Source of the DNA: Bacteroidota bacterium
Lineage (GTDB): Bacteria; Bacteroidota; Bacteroidia; Bacteroidales; VadinHA17
Length of the DNA stretch: 18,524 nt
Direction of reading: 5' to 3'
NCBI GenBank assembly: GCA_030631445.1
Contig: DAOVLD010000007.1
Coordinates: 1 to 18,524, forward strand
This document shows positions 6,563 through 14,912 of the stretch, one piece after another (within the stretch, counting starts at the first letter, position 1; every line of letters starts with the position of its first letter). The notes below the pieces were generated by a model that made no database searches, was not told where the DNA came from, and worked only from the letters and a program-made list of their open reading frames with translations. The position numbers and the translations under genes were made by a program.

Positions 6563-8159
6563 ATTGATGGGGCAAATATTCCCAAAAATCATTCATGTAT
6601 ATGTCATTACTACCATCATTGTAAATCCCGGTGCCAACATACCCTATATTATTGATCGCGAAACCAACCGGTGCATAACGGGGATGACCCGGAAAATCCG
6701 CCATTTGTTTCCAGTTTTCTGTTACAGGATTATACTGCCAGAGTTCATAATTAAAGACATAAGCCTCAGTGTGAATAATAAAGCTAACCATTCCGGTACC
6801 GGGAGGTCCGGGGTAATCTGTTTTTTGGGACCATGCACCCATTGGATTACCATTAGTATCAAAATCATTATCAGTTGACAACGGGTCATATTGCCAGAAA
6901 TCGTTTAAATCATCATCGTTACTTCCACTGCAAACATAACCGAAATCTGCTATAGAGAATCCTTCTCCCCATATTCTACCTGCACCCTGGAAATCAGCCT
7001 TTTGCGTCCAGCTTCCCATAGGATTTTCATTTATATCAACGCCTGATATATCATCCTGAGGATCAAATTCCCAGAAATCATTTAAATAAACATTCTGTTC
7101 TCCATCCCAGTAAGCCCCGCTACCAACAAATCCTCTATTGCCTACACTAAAAGCGAACATATTTGATCGCTCAGTTCCAGGAAATGGTGTCTTAACTACC
7201 CACATCCCCTCATCAGGATCAAATTCATATAAAATATTCCCATCAATAACATAACCTTTGTTCCCTATTGTAAAAGCAGTACCGGATACAGGTGAACTTC
7301 CTGTAGATATAGAAAACCAGTTTCCCGGATCAGGACTGAACTGATAAAAATCATTTATAGAGCCTGCATCAAAACCGCCTGCAATATATCCTATATCTTC
7401 CAATGAAAAAGCCAGGGCACGGCATCTCGCGCTACCCTCAAAATTTGGCATCTGGGTCCATACATTCTCCATTTTGAAACTTACGACATTTCCAAATTTT
7501 GTTTCACCGGCATTTTCTGCAAAAGCTACAAAATGATACTCTTTATAAGGTGTAAGTCCGGTTAATGTATAATTGAATGTGGTTGCATCTGTAATAGCTC
7601 CTAATGATCTTTTGTTTTCCAGGAAATTTTGTGGTGTTGGGTCATCAGCCCAATAAAATCCATGGTTAGTAACAGATTCAAATCCAAGGTCATTAATTAT
7701 ACCATTCAGTATTACTTTGGATTTACTCCGAATTATAGCAGTTTGTGTTGTCACAACCAGATCGGGTGTAGAAAAATTACTGCTTTCACCATATATTGTT
7801 TCTCCCCCGGATGTGGCAAAAGCCCTGAAATAAAAATCAGCCCCGCCACCTACTTCTGATAAATTGTATGTAAACTGCCCCGTTTGGGAAGCAGATCCTA
7901 ATCTTAATACTAATACTAGTCCACCACTGATTTTGGGACCAGCAGTATTTGACACCACAAAACCATGATCGGAAATTCCCTCACCCATGTCAATAATTGT
8001 TCCTGTTAAAGTAACAACACCGTTTCCAACATTATAGGAATCGGTTTGAACAAAAGCTTCCCTGGTAAGCTCTATTTTCTGGCATGTATTAACAAACAAC
8101 AGAATTAATAAGCTGTAAAAAGTAATAAGAACTTTAAAATATTGTTTTCTTCTGTTCAT
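6561..8159 (-). CDS. Putative lipoprotein with Fn3-like domains and a six-bladed kelch propeller
   Basis: A 532-residue exported protein. A hydrophobic N-terminal segment ends at FVNTC, so Cys26 is a plausible but relaxed lipobox cysteine. Two related beta-sandwich modules follow (about 45-131 and 135-230), each with the phrase DHGFVV or NHGFYW and ending in FRAFATSGGET or FVAFAENAGET, as in Fn3-like domains of Bacteroidota lipoproteins. The rest (about 231-532) is a kelch-type propeller of six blades, marked by W-x-QMPNF, W-VVKTPF, WTQKADF, WSQKTDY, WKQMADF and GYVGTG/NDFWEY motifs. Two blades carry acidic inserts DINENPMG and DTNGNPMG that could bind calcium. It is the first gene of the probable kelch, small-protein, caspase unit. 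It probably binds a protein or glycan at the cell envelope; the ligand is unknown. Confidence 0.8.
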   Translation of the reverse strand: MNRRKQYFKVLITFYSLLILLFVNTCQKIELTREAFVQTDSYNVGNGVVTLTGTIIDMGEGISDHGFVVSNTAGPKISGGLVLVLRLGSASQTGQFTYNLSEVGGGADFYFRAFATSGGETIYGESSNFSTPDLVVTTQTAIIRSKSKVILNGIINDLGFESVTNHGFYWADDPTPQNFLENKRSLGAITDATTFNYTLTGLTPYKEYHFVAFAENAGETKFGNVVSFKMENVWTQMPNFEGSARCRALAFSLEDIGYIAGGFDAGSINDFYQFSPDPGNWFSISTGSSPVSGTAFTIGNKGYVIDGNILYEFDPDEGMWVVKTPFPGTERSNMFAFSVGNRGFVGSGAYWDGEQNVYLNDFWEFDPQDDISGVDINENPMGSWTQKADFQGAGRIWGEGFSIADFGYVCSGSNDDDLNDFWQYDPLSTDNDFDTNGNPMGAWSQKTDYPGPPGTGMVSFIIHTEAYVFNYELWQYNPVTENWKQMADFPGHPRYAPVGFAINNIGYVGTGIYNDGSNDIYMNDFWEYLPHQ

Positions 8160-8654
8160 TTTTTTGACTCATTGTTAACTAAGAACAAATACTTTACAAA
8201 TATTCACTGAAAAGTGAAACAAAAATATTAACTACTCAAACAGACTAAAATACATAAATCTGAGAAAAGTCCATATAAAATTACAAAAAATCTCCTTTTT
8301 TCCCTAAGATTGACCGGTTAATGAATTTCAAAATGATGAATCCTTTGTTATGATAGCAGGGTCACAATAATCTTGTCCTTGTTTTCCAGCAAACATATCG
8401 GTCTGACCGATTTATTATTACACACATATCTATAATCTTTATACCTATTTCTTTTTAAGATTTATTATCACAAAATAAGAAAACTTCACAACTCACGATT
8501 TTTCTTCCTCCAACACAAATTATTGGAATTTTGAATAAGTTATTGTAATTTAAGCAGATATTTAATGAATTCCAGGTGTCTGTTATCTAACCTGATTTTC
8601 AGTTCATTCTATTCACATTAAAATATATAGATTATTAACATTAAATCTGGTAAA
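8160..8654. other. AT-rich divergent intergenic region
   Basis: This 495-base gap separates the minus-strand cluster from the plus-strand small genes, so it must hold promoters for both. On the minus strand TATTTTTG (8220-8227) fits the TAnnTTTG -7 pattern and would give a leader of about 55 bases for the kelch lipoprotein gene, but there is no TTG at the right distance upstream. The only clear symmetry is a 15-base palindrome at 8397-8411. No RNA gene, no further credible coding frame and no repeat array were seen. Confidence 0.6.
8397..8411. promoter_or_regulatory. Short perfect palindrome, possible operator
   Basis: ATCGGTC-T-GACCGAT has perfect 7-base arms around one central base. It lies in a promoter-containing divergent gap and lacks a T run, so an operator for a dimeric regulator is more natural than a terminator. 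No regulator for it is identified. Confidence 0.35.
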
Positions 8655-8858
8655 ATGAAAAATCTAAACTTGTTTGCATGGATTTCCGGGATAATCGCTC
8701 TTGTCCTGATGTTTCTTGGTTTTATTGACCTTCTGTTTAGCCCTGAGTTTTTGTTTGTAAATCATGCAATAAACTATTTCCATGTGGCAAATAGTTTCTT
8801 ATTGCTGACCATTTGTATTGCATTACTTGATAAGTGTAAGAGTAAAACAGAAGAATGA
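8655..8858 (+). CDS. Small two-helix membrane protein
   Basis: A 67-residue hydrophobic protein of no recognised family. Helix 1 spans about residues 7-29 (FAWISGIIALVLMFLGFIDLLF). A short loop, SPEFLFVNHAINYFHVA, contains two histidines, and helix 2 covers about 46-60 (NSFLLLTICIALL). The tail is charged (DKCKSKTEE), suggesting both ends face the cytoplasm. The ATG at 8655 is preceded by A/T-rich DNA without a Shine-Dalgarno. Such a protein could be a subunit or regulator of a larger membrane complex, but nothing nearby says which. It is followed after 40 bases by another small two-helix protein, and the two are probably co-transcribed. Confidence 0.7.
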   Translation: MKNLNLFAWISGIIALVLMFLGFIDLLFSPEFLFVNHAINYFHVANSFLLLTICIALLDKCKSKTEE

Positions 8859-8861
8859 AAT

Positions 8862-8874
8862 CTCGTCAGACGAG
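8862..8874. promoter_or_regulatory. Short palindrome between the two small genes
   Basis: CTCGTC-A-GACGAG is a perfect 6-base-arm dyad in the 40-base gap between the two small membrane protein genes. Its centre GTC-N-GAC is the same as in the palindrome at 8397-8411. It may be a protein site, a mRNA hairpin or a small REP-like element. Confidence 0.3.
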
Positions 8875-8883
8875 TAAATAATT

Positions 8884-8888
8884 GGAGG
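8884..8888 (+). promoter_or_regulatory. Shine-Dalgarno site before the second small gene
   Basis: GGAGG lies 10 bases before the ATG at 8899. Most starts in this window lack such a site, so it supports this start codon and the reality of the short gene. Confidence 0.55.
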
Positions 8889-8898
8889 TGTTTAACAT

Positions 8899-9114
8899 AT
8901 GTGTGCTTTCTTATGTTTTATTCCAGCAACTATCTTTCTGACAATAAGCTATTTTGTTTTGCTAACCGTACAAAAGGCTGAATCAGCAAGGATTAAAATT
9001 TTTGGAAAGGTTGTTACTGTACTTTTATGGTGTATAGCAGCGATGGTGATCATTCTGGGCTTCTATGTTACTATTGCAGGAATATGTCCTATAAATAAGT
9101 TGCTGATACAATAG
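8899..9114 (+). CDS. Small two-helix membrane protein
   Basis: A 71-residue hydrophobic protein, not recognised. Helix 1 covers about residues 3-24 (AFLCFIPATIFLTISYFVLLTV). A basic loop follows (QKAESARIKIFGK) and helix 2 covers about 39-62 (VTVLLWCIAAMVIILGFYVTIAGI). Three cysteines (positions 2, 5 and one in CPINK near the end) plus one in helix 2 (WC) are a notable number for so short a protein. The start is supported by GGAGG 10 bases upstream. The two small genes are alike in size and topology but not in sequence, so they could make a heteromeric membrane complex. The gene is followed by a strong palindrome at 9179-9208. Confidence 0.7.
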   Translation: MCAFLCFIPATIFLTISYFVLLTVQKAESARIKIFGKVVTVLLWCIAAMVIILGFYVTIAGICPINKLLIQ

Positions 9115-9178
9115 TGATTGAACCACTGAAAGGATAAGTTTACTAGTCAGAGTCTAACAGTTTTTACTCCAGCTAAAG

Positions 9179-9208
9179 ACCCTAAGGGTTTCCGAAAACC
9201 CTTAGGGT
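9179..9208. terminator. 13-bp-arm palindrome, terminator or REP-like hairpin
   Basis: ACCCTAAGGGTTT (9179-9191) pairs perfectly with AAACCCTTAGGGT (9196-9208) across the loop CCGA. It begins about 65 bases after the second small gene. No T run follows at once (the next long T run is near 9227-9234), so it is not a textbook rho-independent terminator. Each arm carries the self-complementary CCCTAAGGG/CCCTTAGGG word typical of short intergenic palindromes. Confidence 0.6.
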
Positions 9209-9305
9209 ATACGGAAAGTATTAATTATTTTTTTCTTAATTTTATTAAGTAATTTAAAAATTAATATTTCACAAAAGTTAGTTTCGAAAGTTAACCGCAT
9301 CATTT

Positions 9306-12300
9306 ATGAAAAGAATATTTCTTCTAATCATATTAGCGACTTCCTGTTTTTTTTTAGCAAGAGCAACCGATTATTATGTGGATGCCACAACCGGTAGTAA
9401 TGCTACAGGTGACGGGACTTCGGGTAATCCATGGCAAACAATCACCTATGCTTTAAGTCAGATTACCGGAAGTGGGCACACGGTTTATGTAGCAGCAGGA
9501 ACCTATGACACTACTTTAGGCGAAACGTTCCCAATATTAATGAAGAATGGGGTATCATTGGTTGGTGCAGGAATGGATGTGAGTATCATAGATGCAAATA
9601 GCACCAATAGTGTTGTTAAAGCTGTAAGTATAACAGAAACAACAACAGTATTGAAATACTTTACTATACGGGGTGGTGATAGTTCGGATAAAGGTGGAGG
9701 AGTATTTATTACTTCCGGTTCTGCTATAAAGATATCTGATAATATAATTTCCAACAATTCGGCTGTGCAAGGTGGCGGAATATGTGTCCTTAATTCATCT
9801 CCAGGAATTATCAATAATGAGATATTCGACAATTATGTAATTGGTGATCCTACATATGGTGGGGGTATAGGAATTTCCGGTTCAACATCTTCACCAATTA
9901 TAAAACAAAATATAATTCGTAATAATGAGGCACGAAATAATCCATCCGCTGGCGCCTATGGAGCGGGGATAAGTATTATTGATAATGCAACTCCTGCTAT
10001 AGATAGCAACTCCATCTATGAAAATATACTTCATCGTTTATATGCAACATCAGGAGGGAACCATGGTACAGGTATTTATATTAATGATGCTGGCGGGATT
10101 ATTAAAAATAATATCATAGACAATAATTCATTAATTGCTGATTATGGCTCACTAACAATATGTAGTGGTATATATATATCCGGTTCATTGAGTTTACCAA
10201 AATTGATAAACAATATTATAATAAATAATACAGATCATGCTATCTGGTGCACATCATCATCAACCGGGAATATCATTAACAACACAATTTCAAACAATTA
10301 TGGGGACGGAATTTATATTTCTTCCGCATCGCCCGATTCAATATTAAATAATATTATCTCATTTAACTCTGGTTATGGTGTTCATGAAAGTGGTTCTATG
10401 GATGATCCGGGGAAAGTATGGTATAACTTATTTTATGCAAATGATTTAGGTACATATAACGATGAAGGTACAACTGATTATTACATGGCAGATTCATTGA
10501 ATACAGGAGTACCAGAGTGTGCAAACAATATTGACGGAAATCCAATGTTTGAAGATAGTAATAATAACAATTATCACCTCCGATTAGGTTCACCGGCAAT
10601 AGATTCAGGAGATCCGACATTTGATTACAGCTATGAGCCATTACCGAATGGTGACAGAATAAACATTGGAGCTTACGGAAATACAATTGAAGCAACGACA
10701 AATGAGGATAGTGGACTGCCGGATTTGCCTGATTATTATGTCAATGCTGTAACCGGCAATAATGATACAGGAGATGGAACGCTGGGAAATCCATGGCAAA
10801 CAATTACATATGCACTAAGCCAGATTACCGGAATTGATCACACGGTTCATGTGGCACCAGGAACTTATAATACTACTTTAGGCGAAACTTTTCCGATTTT
10901 TATGAAAAATGGAGTATCATTAATAGGTGAAGATCCAAATAACACAATAATTAATGCAGAAGGAAATACTGGTATAATTAAATGTATAGGTATTTATGAT
11001 ACAAATACTTCACTCGAAAATTTTACAATTACCGGTGGTTATTCACAGTTTGGAGCCGGAATATTTATTTCTGCCAATTCAGCTTTAACTATTCAAAATA
11101 ATTTTATTACTAACAATGAAGCCTATAATTATGGTGCAGCACCATATGGCGGGGGAATCTATATTTCCCAGTCTTCCAGTCCTGTAATTATAAATAACCA
11201 GATAAGTAATAATTCATCTACTAATGGAGAATTCTGGAAACCAGCATATGGCGGGGGAATTGCAATAATTAATTCGATGCCAATTATTACTTCAAACAAA
11301 ATTACTTTAAATACAGTGGATGGACACGGAGGAAGTTATGGAGGTGGATTGTACGTTGAGAACTCAAGTGGATTAATAGAAGATAATAAGATTAATAATA
11401 ATGATCTGAATAACTGGACTGCCACTGCTGACCCAGGATATGGTGAGGGTATATATATATCTAATTCTTCCGGATTAGTGATTACCGGCAATGAAATTAA
11501 TAATAATACACATTCTCTCCCTAGTACAACTTATGCCGCTGGTATCTTTGTCCTAAACTGCAGCCCGATAATTAAATATAATTTAATCGCAGGGAACGAA
11601 TATCGCGGGATCTATCTTGATACAGCATCACCTCTTTTGTTAAATAATACAATATCAGATAATAATGGAGATGCAGTTTACCTTAATGCTTCATCACCTG
11701 ATTCTATTTTAAATAATATTATTTCACTGAATTCAGGATATGGTATTAGAGAAAGTGGTACAACAAGTGATCCCGGGAAAGTATGGTATAATTTATTTTA
11801 TGCAAATGACCTGGGGCTATATTTTGATGAAGGTACAACGGATTATTACACTGTTAATTCATTAAATACAGATGTTGCAGAGTGTGCAAATAATATCGAT
11901 GGCGACCCGATGTTTGTTGACAGAGTAAATGGTGATTATCGACTTAGGTTAGGATCTCCTGCCATTGACGCCGGTGACCCTGACCCACAATTCAATGATC
12001 CTGATGGTAGCCGGAACGATATGGGTGCCTATTATTTTATAGAACAAAGCAGTGAGAATGATATACTTACATATAGTTTCCCGGAACAGACAAGTCCGGC
12101 CATAATAGATTATGGGAATCATTTAGTGGATATCGAAGTGATCTACACCGCGAATGTGACAAACCTGGTTGCTACCTTTACATTGTCTCCCTATGCTTCA
12201 GCAGCAGTAAATTCGGTTGCCCAGGAAAGTGGAGTAACAGCTAATGATTTTACAAACCCGGTTACCTATACTGTTACAGCAGAAGACGCTACAACTCAGG

Positions 12301-14648
12301 ATTGGGTTGTTACTGTTTCGGTAGAGTCAACTCCAAGCAATGAAAATGATATCCTGACTTACAGCTTTGCTGAACAAACAGGTGTAGCTACAATTGATGA
12401 TGTAAATTATACAGTGAATATTGAAGTAGCTCTTGGCACTGATGTTACCGGTTTGGTGGCAACCTTTACCATTTCTGATTCGGCAACCATTGCTATTGGA
12501 GCAACAACCCAGGAAAGCAGCGTGACTGCCAATGATTTTACAAACCCGGTTACTTATACTGTTACAGCAGAAGACGCCACAACTCAGGATTGGGTGGTAA
12601 CCGTTACTGTTGCAACTTCCCTTAGTAATGAAAATGATATCCTGACTTACAGCTTTGCTGAACAAACCGGTGTAGCAACAATTGATGATATTAACCATAC
12701 CGTTGACATAGAAGTTGCATATGGCACAGGCTTAACCAATCTTGTAGCAACCTTTACCATTTCGTCCGGCGCAGGCATTACCGTTGGAGCCATGGTACAG
12801 GAAAGTGGTGTAACAGCAAATGACTTTACAAATTCCGTAACTTATACGGTTACGGCTGAAGACGCCACAGTACAGGATTGGGTGGTAACCGTATCCATTG
12901 CAACTTCTCTTAGCAGTGAAAATGATATACTGACTTACAGCTTTGCTGAACAAACAGGACCAGCCACAATTGATGATGTAAATCATACAGTGAATATTGA
13001 AGTAGCTCTTGGCACTAATGTTACCGGTTTGGTAGCCACTTTTACCATTTCGTCCGGCGCAGGCATTACCGTTGGAGCCATGGTACAGGAAAGTGGTGTA
13101 ACAGCAAATGACTTTTCAAATTCCGTAATTTATACGGTTACGGCTGAAGACGCCACAATACAGGATTGGGTAGTAACCGTAACTGTTGAAACTTCCCTTA
13201 GCAGTGAAAATGATATCCTGTCTTTTAGTTTTACTGAGCAAACCGGTGCTGCAACTATTAATGATTCAGATCATACAGTATATATTGAAGTGGCAAATGG
13301 CACAAATTTGAGCAACCTGGTAGCAACCTTTGCTATTTCTGATTTGGCAACCATTGCTGTTGGAGCAACAACCCAGGTAAACAGTGTAACGGTTAATGAT
13401 TTTACAAATCCCGTTACTTATACTGTAACTGCAGAAAACAGTGCTATGCAAGATTGGGTAGTAACCGTAACCGTTGCAACTTCCCTTAGCAGTGAAAATG
13501 ATATACTCTCTTTTAGTTTTACTGAACAAACCGGTGCTGCAACAATTGATGCAATCAATCATAGAGTTGATATAGAAGTGGCAAATGGAACAGACATGAG
13601 CAACCTGGTAGCAACTTTTACTATTTCAAATATGGCTACTATTGAAATTAGCGGCACAGCACAGGTAAGCGGGGTTACATCGAATAATTTTATGGGTTCT
13701 CCTGTAATATACACAGTTGCTGCTGAAGATGGATCAACACAGGATTGGATAGTTGACGTAGCTGAAGCTCAATTAACAATAATATCTTCGTTCCCCTACC
13801 AGGAAGATTTTGAAACAGGTTATGGAGACTGGTATGCAGGTGGCACTAATTCTTCATGGGAACATGGGATCCCCTCTGCAGGACAAACAATTAACTCAGC
13901 AGCATCTGGTGACAATGCTTGGGTGACTAATTTATCAGGTGATTATAACCCTGATGAGGTTTCTTATGTTACAAGTCCGCAATTTGACCTCTCATCTCTT
14001 AATTTCCCGAAAATTGAGTTTAGTATATGGTGGTACTCTGAAGGGTTCTATGACGGAGCAAACTTTCAATATAAGCAGGGCACAAGTGAATGGAAAACAT
14101 TAGGTACAGACGAAGGTGATGATAGTTGGTACAATAGTTCATATTTATATTCGATTGAAAAAGGATTTGGGTTTGACCTGGATAATTCTGCCGGCTGGTC
14201 GGGAGATGATGAATGGGGCTATGGAAGTAACGGCTGGGTAACTGTTGATCATGCACTTACCGGTATTGATTATCAGTCTGCTAATGTTACATTCCGGATT
14301 GGTTTTGCATCTAGCTCCGGTTATGAAAACGATGGAGTTGCCTTTGATGATATAAACATTTATGATGATCCCACAGGAATTGACGTTGTTAACGAATTGT
14401 TATCTGATATTCAAATTTATCCAAACCCGAATGAAGGTAAATTCAGGTTGGTATATAACGGGGAAATGGATGTTGATCTGAAACTGCAACTTATTAATCT
14501 CCATGGACAGGTTATTTTGTCTGAACAAATAAAAACCGGTTACAGATTCAGTAAAGAATTTGAACTGGAATATTTACCTCCTGGTTTATATTATTTCAGG
14601 TTAATGCATAAGCAGGGTGTTGTAGTGAAGAAAATGGTTGTTAAATAG
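9306..14648 (+). CDS. Very large secreted protein: two beta-helix modules, six DUF5018-like repeats, jelly-roll domain, T9SS tail
   Basis: A 1780-residue exported protein. Residues 1-20 are a signal peptide (cleavage likely after ARA). Two copies of a right-handed beta-helix module follow, from residue 22 and from 476; each begins DYYV...TG(D)GT..GNPWQTITYALSQITG (DUF1565-like), continues in NNIISNNxA-type coils with GGGI/GGGIYIS turns, and ends GSPAIDxGDP...GAY. Next come six tandem 96-residue DUF5018-like beta-sandwiches (917 to about 1492; ENDILTYSFAEQTG ... NPVTYTVTAEDATTQDWVVTV). A jelly-roll or MAM-like domain starts at FPYQEDFETGYGDW (1496). The C-terminal 80 residues are a type A T9SS sorting domain: IYPNPNEGKF (1704) and LPPGLYYFRLMHKQGVVVKKMVVK. 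The protein should therefore be secreted and attached to the surface or released. Beta-helices of this type bind or cleave polysaccharide, but no catalytic set was recognised, so an adhesin or binding role is as likely. Confidence 0.93.
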   Translation: MKRIFLLIILATSCFFLARATDYYVDATTGSNATGDGTSGNPWQTITYALSQITGSGHTVYVAAGTYDTTLGETFPILMKNGVSLVGAGMDVSIIDANSTNSVVKAVSITETTTVLKYFTIRGGDSSDKGGGVFITSGSAIKISDNIISNNSAVQGGGICVLNSSPGIINNEIFDNYVIGDPTYGGGIGISGSTSSPIIKQNIIRNNEARNNPSAGAYGAGISIIDNATPAIDSNSIYENILHRLYATSGGNHGTGIYINDAGGIIKNNIIDNNSLIADYGSLTICSGIYISGSLSLPKLINNIIINNTDHAIWCTSSSTGNIINNTISNNYGDGIYISSASPDSILNNIISFNSGYGVHESGSMDDPGKVWYNLFYANDLGTYNDEGTTDYYMADSLNTGVPECANNIDGNPMFEDSNNNNYHLRLGSPAIDSGDPTFDYSYEPLPNGDRINIGAYGNTIEATTNEDSGLPDLPDYYVNAVTGNNDTGDGTLGNPWQTITYALSQITGIDHTVHVAPGTYNTTLGETFPIFMKNGVSLIGEDPNNTIINAEGNTGIIKCIGIYDTNTSLENFTITGGYSQFGAGIFISANSALTIQNNFITNNEAYNYGAAPYGGGIYISQSSSPVIINNQISNNSSTNGEFWKPAYGGGIAIINSMPIITSNKITLNTVDGHGGSYGGGLYVENSSGLIEDNKINNNDLNNWTATADPGYGEGIYISNSSGLVITGNEINNNTHSLPSTTYAAGIFVLNCSPIIKYNLIAGNEYRGIYLDTASPLLLNNTISDNNGDAVYLNASSPDSILNNIISLNSGYGIRESGTTSDPGKVWYNLFYANDLGLYFDEGTTDYYTVNSLNTDVAECANNIDGDPMFVDRVNGDYRLRLGSPAIDAGDPDPQFNDPDGSRNDMGAYYFIEQSSENDILTYSFPEQTSPAIIDYGNHLVDIEVIYTANVTNLVATFTLSPYASAAVNSVAQESGVTANDFTNPVTYTVTAEDATTQDWVVTVSVESTPSNENDILTYSFAEQTGVATIDDVNYTVNIEVALGTDVTGLVATFTISDSATIAIGATTQESSVTANDFTNPVTYTVTAEDATTQDWVVTVTVATSLSNENDILTYSFAEQTGVATIDDINHTVDIEVAYGTGLTNLVATFTISSGAGITVGAMVQESGVTANDFTNSVTYTVTAEDATVQDWVVTVSIATSLSSENDILTYSFAEQTGPATIDDVNHTVNIEVALGTNVTGLVATFTISSGAGITVGAMVQESGVTANDFSNSVIYTVTAEDATIQDWVVTVTVETSLSSENDILSFSFTEQTGAATINDSDHTVYIEVANGTNLSNLVATFAISDLATIAVGATTQVNSVTVNDFTNPVTYTVTAENSAMQDWVVTVTVATSLSSENDILSFSFTEQTGAATIDAINHRVDIEVANGTDMSNLVATFTISNMATIEISGTAQVSGVTSNNFMGSPVIYTVAAEDGSTQDWIVDVAEAQLTIISSFPYQEDFETGYGDWYAGGTNSSWEHGIPSAGQTINSAASGDNAWVTNLSGDYNPDEVSYVTSPQFDLSSLNFPKIEFSIWWYSEGFYDGANFQYKQGTSEWKTLGTDEGDDSWYNSSYLYSIEKGFGFDLDNSAGWSGDDEWGYGSNGWVTVDHALTGIDYQSANVTFRIGFASSSGYENDGVAFDDINIYDDPTGIDVVNELLSDIQIYPNPNEGKFRLVYNGEMDVDLKLQLINLHGQVILSEQIKTGYRFSKEFELEYLPPGLYYFRLMHKQGVVVKKMVVK
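9369..12053 (+). repeat. Duplicated beta-helix coding module
   Basis: The stretch from 9369 (residue 22) is repeated from 10731 (residue 476), each about 1.3 kb. The entry segments are nearly the same at DNA level (AATCCATGGCAAACAAT is shared exactly) and so are the exit segments (AAAGTATGGTATAA, then TTATTTTATGCAAATGA). The middle coils have diverged in sequence and in insertions. This is an intragenic duplication. Confidence 0.85.
12054..13785 (+). repeat. Six tandem 288-bp repeats (DUF5018-like domains)
   Basis: Repeats begin at 12054, 12342, 12630, 12918, 13206 and 13494, with exactly 288 bases between starts. Each opens with codons for ENDIL[TS][YF]SF and ends in TQDWVVTV-like wording. 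Identity is uneven: repeats 3 and 4 share a 75-base identical stretch (12753-12827 and 13041-13115), and repeats 2 and 4 share a 32-base identical stretch (12409-12440 and 12985-13016). Repeat 1 is the most divergent; the last one carries one extra residue. Confidence 0.95.
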
Positions 14649-14724
14649 TAATATGAAGGAGTGTCATTATTGGTAAGAATTCCTGAAGATTCAAGGTCAG
14701 AATAACAGTTGTCAGTAAAACTAG

Positions 14725-14744
14725 CACCATGCTTCAGCATGGTG
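14725..14744. repeat. Palindrome CACCATGC/GCATGGTG
   Basis: Perfect 8-base arms CACCATGC and GCATGGTG enclose the loop TTCA. It starts about 75 bases after the large secreted protein gene. There is no T run, so a REP-like element is more likely than an intrinsic terminator. Confidence 0.6.
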
Positions 14745-14832
14745 TAAATAAGCACGTTAAGATAATGTATTAGTCAGCTTCAGATGACTTTCAAATCTTA
14801 GTATAAGATCCTCCCGGATCGTTAATCTATAT

Positions 14833-14868
14833 GTTATAAACGAAGCTGGAGCTTCGTTTTACTATAAC
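14833..14868. repeat. Composite palindrome AAACGAAGCT/AGCTTCGTTT
   Basis: A 10-base stem (14838-14847 with 14850-14859) around GG is flanked by a second matching pair, GTTATA (14833-14838) and TATAAC (14863-14868). The stem is followed by TTTTAC, so it may terminate plus-strand transcription weakly. The nested symmetry is typical of REP-like units. Confidence 0.6.
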
Positions 14869-14912
14869 GAAACCTTTTAGTTCGAGATACGACTAATCCT
14901 GGATATCAGCAA

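Noticed and set aside
12327..13562. Three minus-strand open frames inside the tandem repeats (12327-12698, 12732-12986, 13266-13562)
   Set aside because: They are antisense shadows of the 288-bp repeats; they resemble each other only because the repeats do, and the plus frame has clear domains throughout.
9306..14648. Catalytic pectate lyase or other polysaccharide lyase
   Set aside because: The beta-helix fold is clear but I could not identify a catalytic residue set, so no enzymatic activity is claimed.
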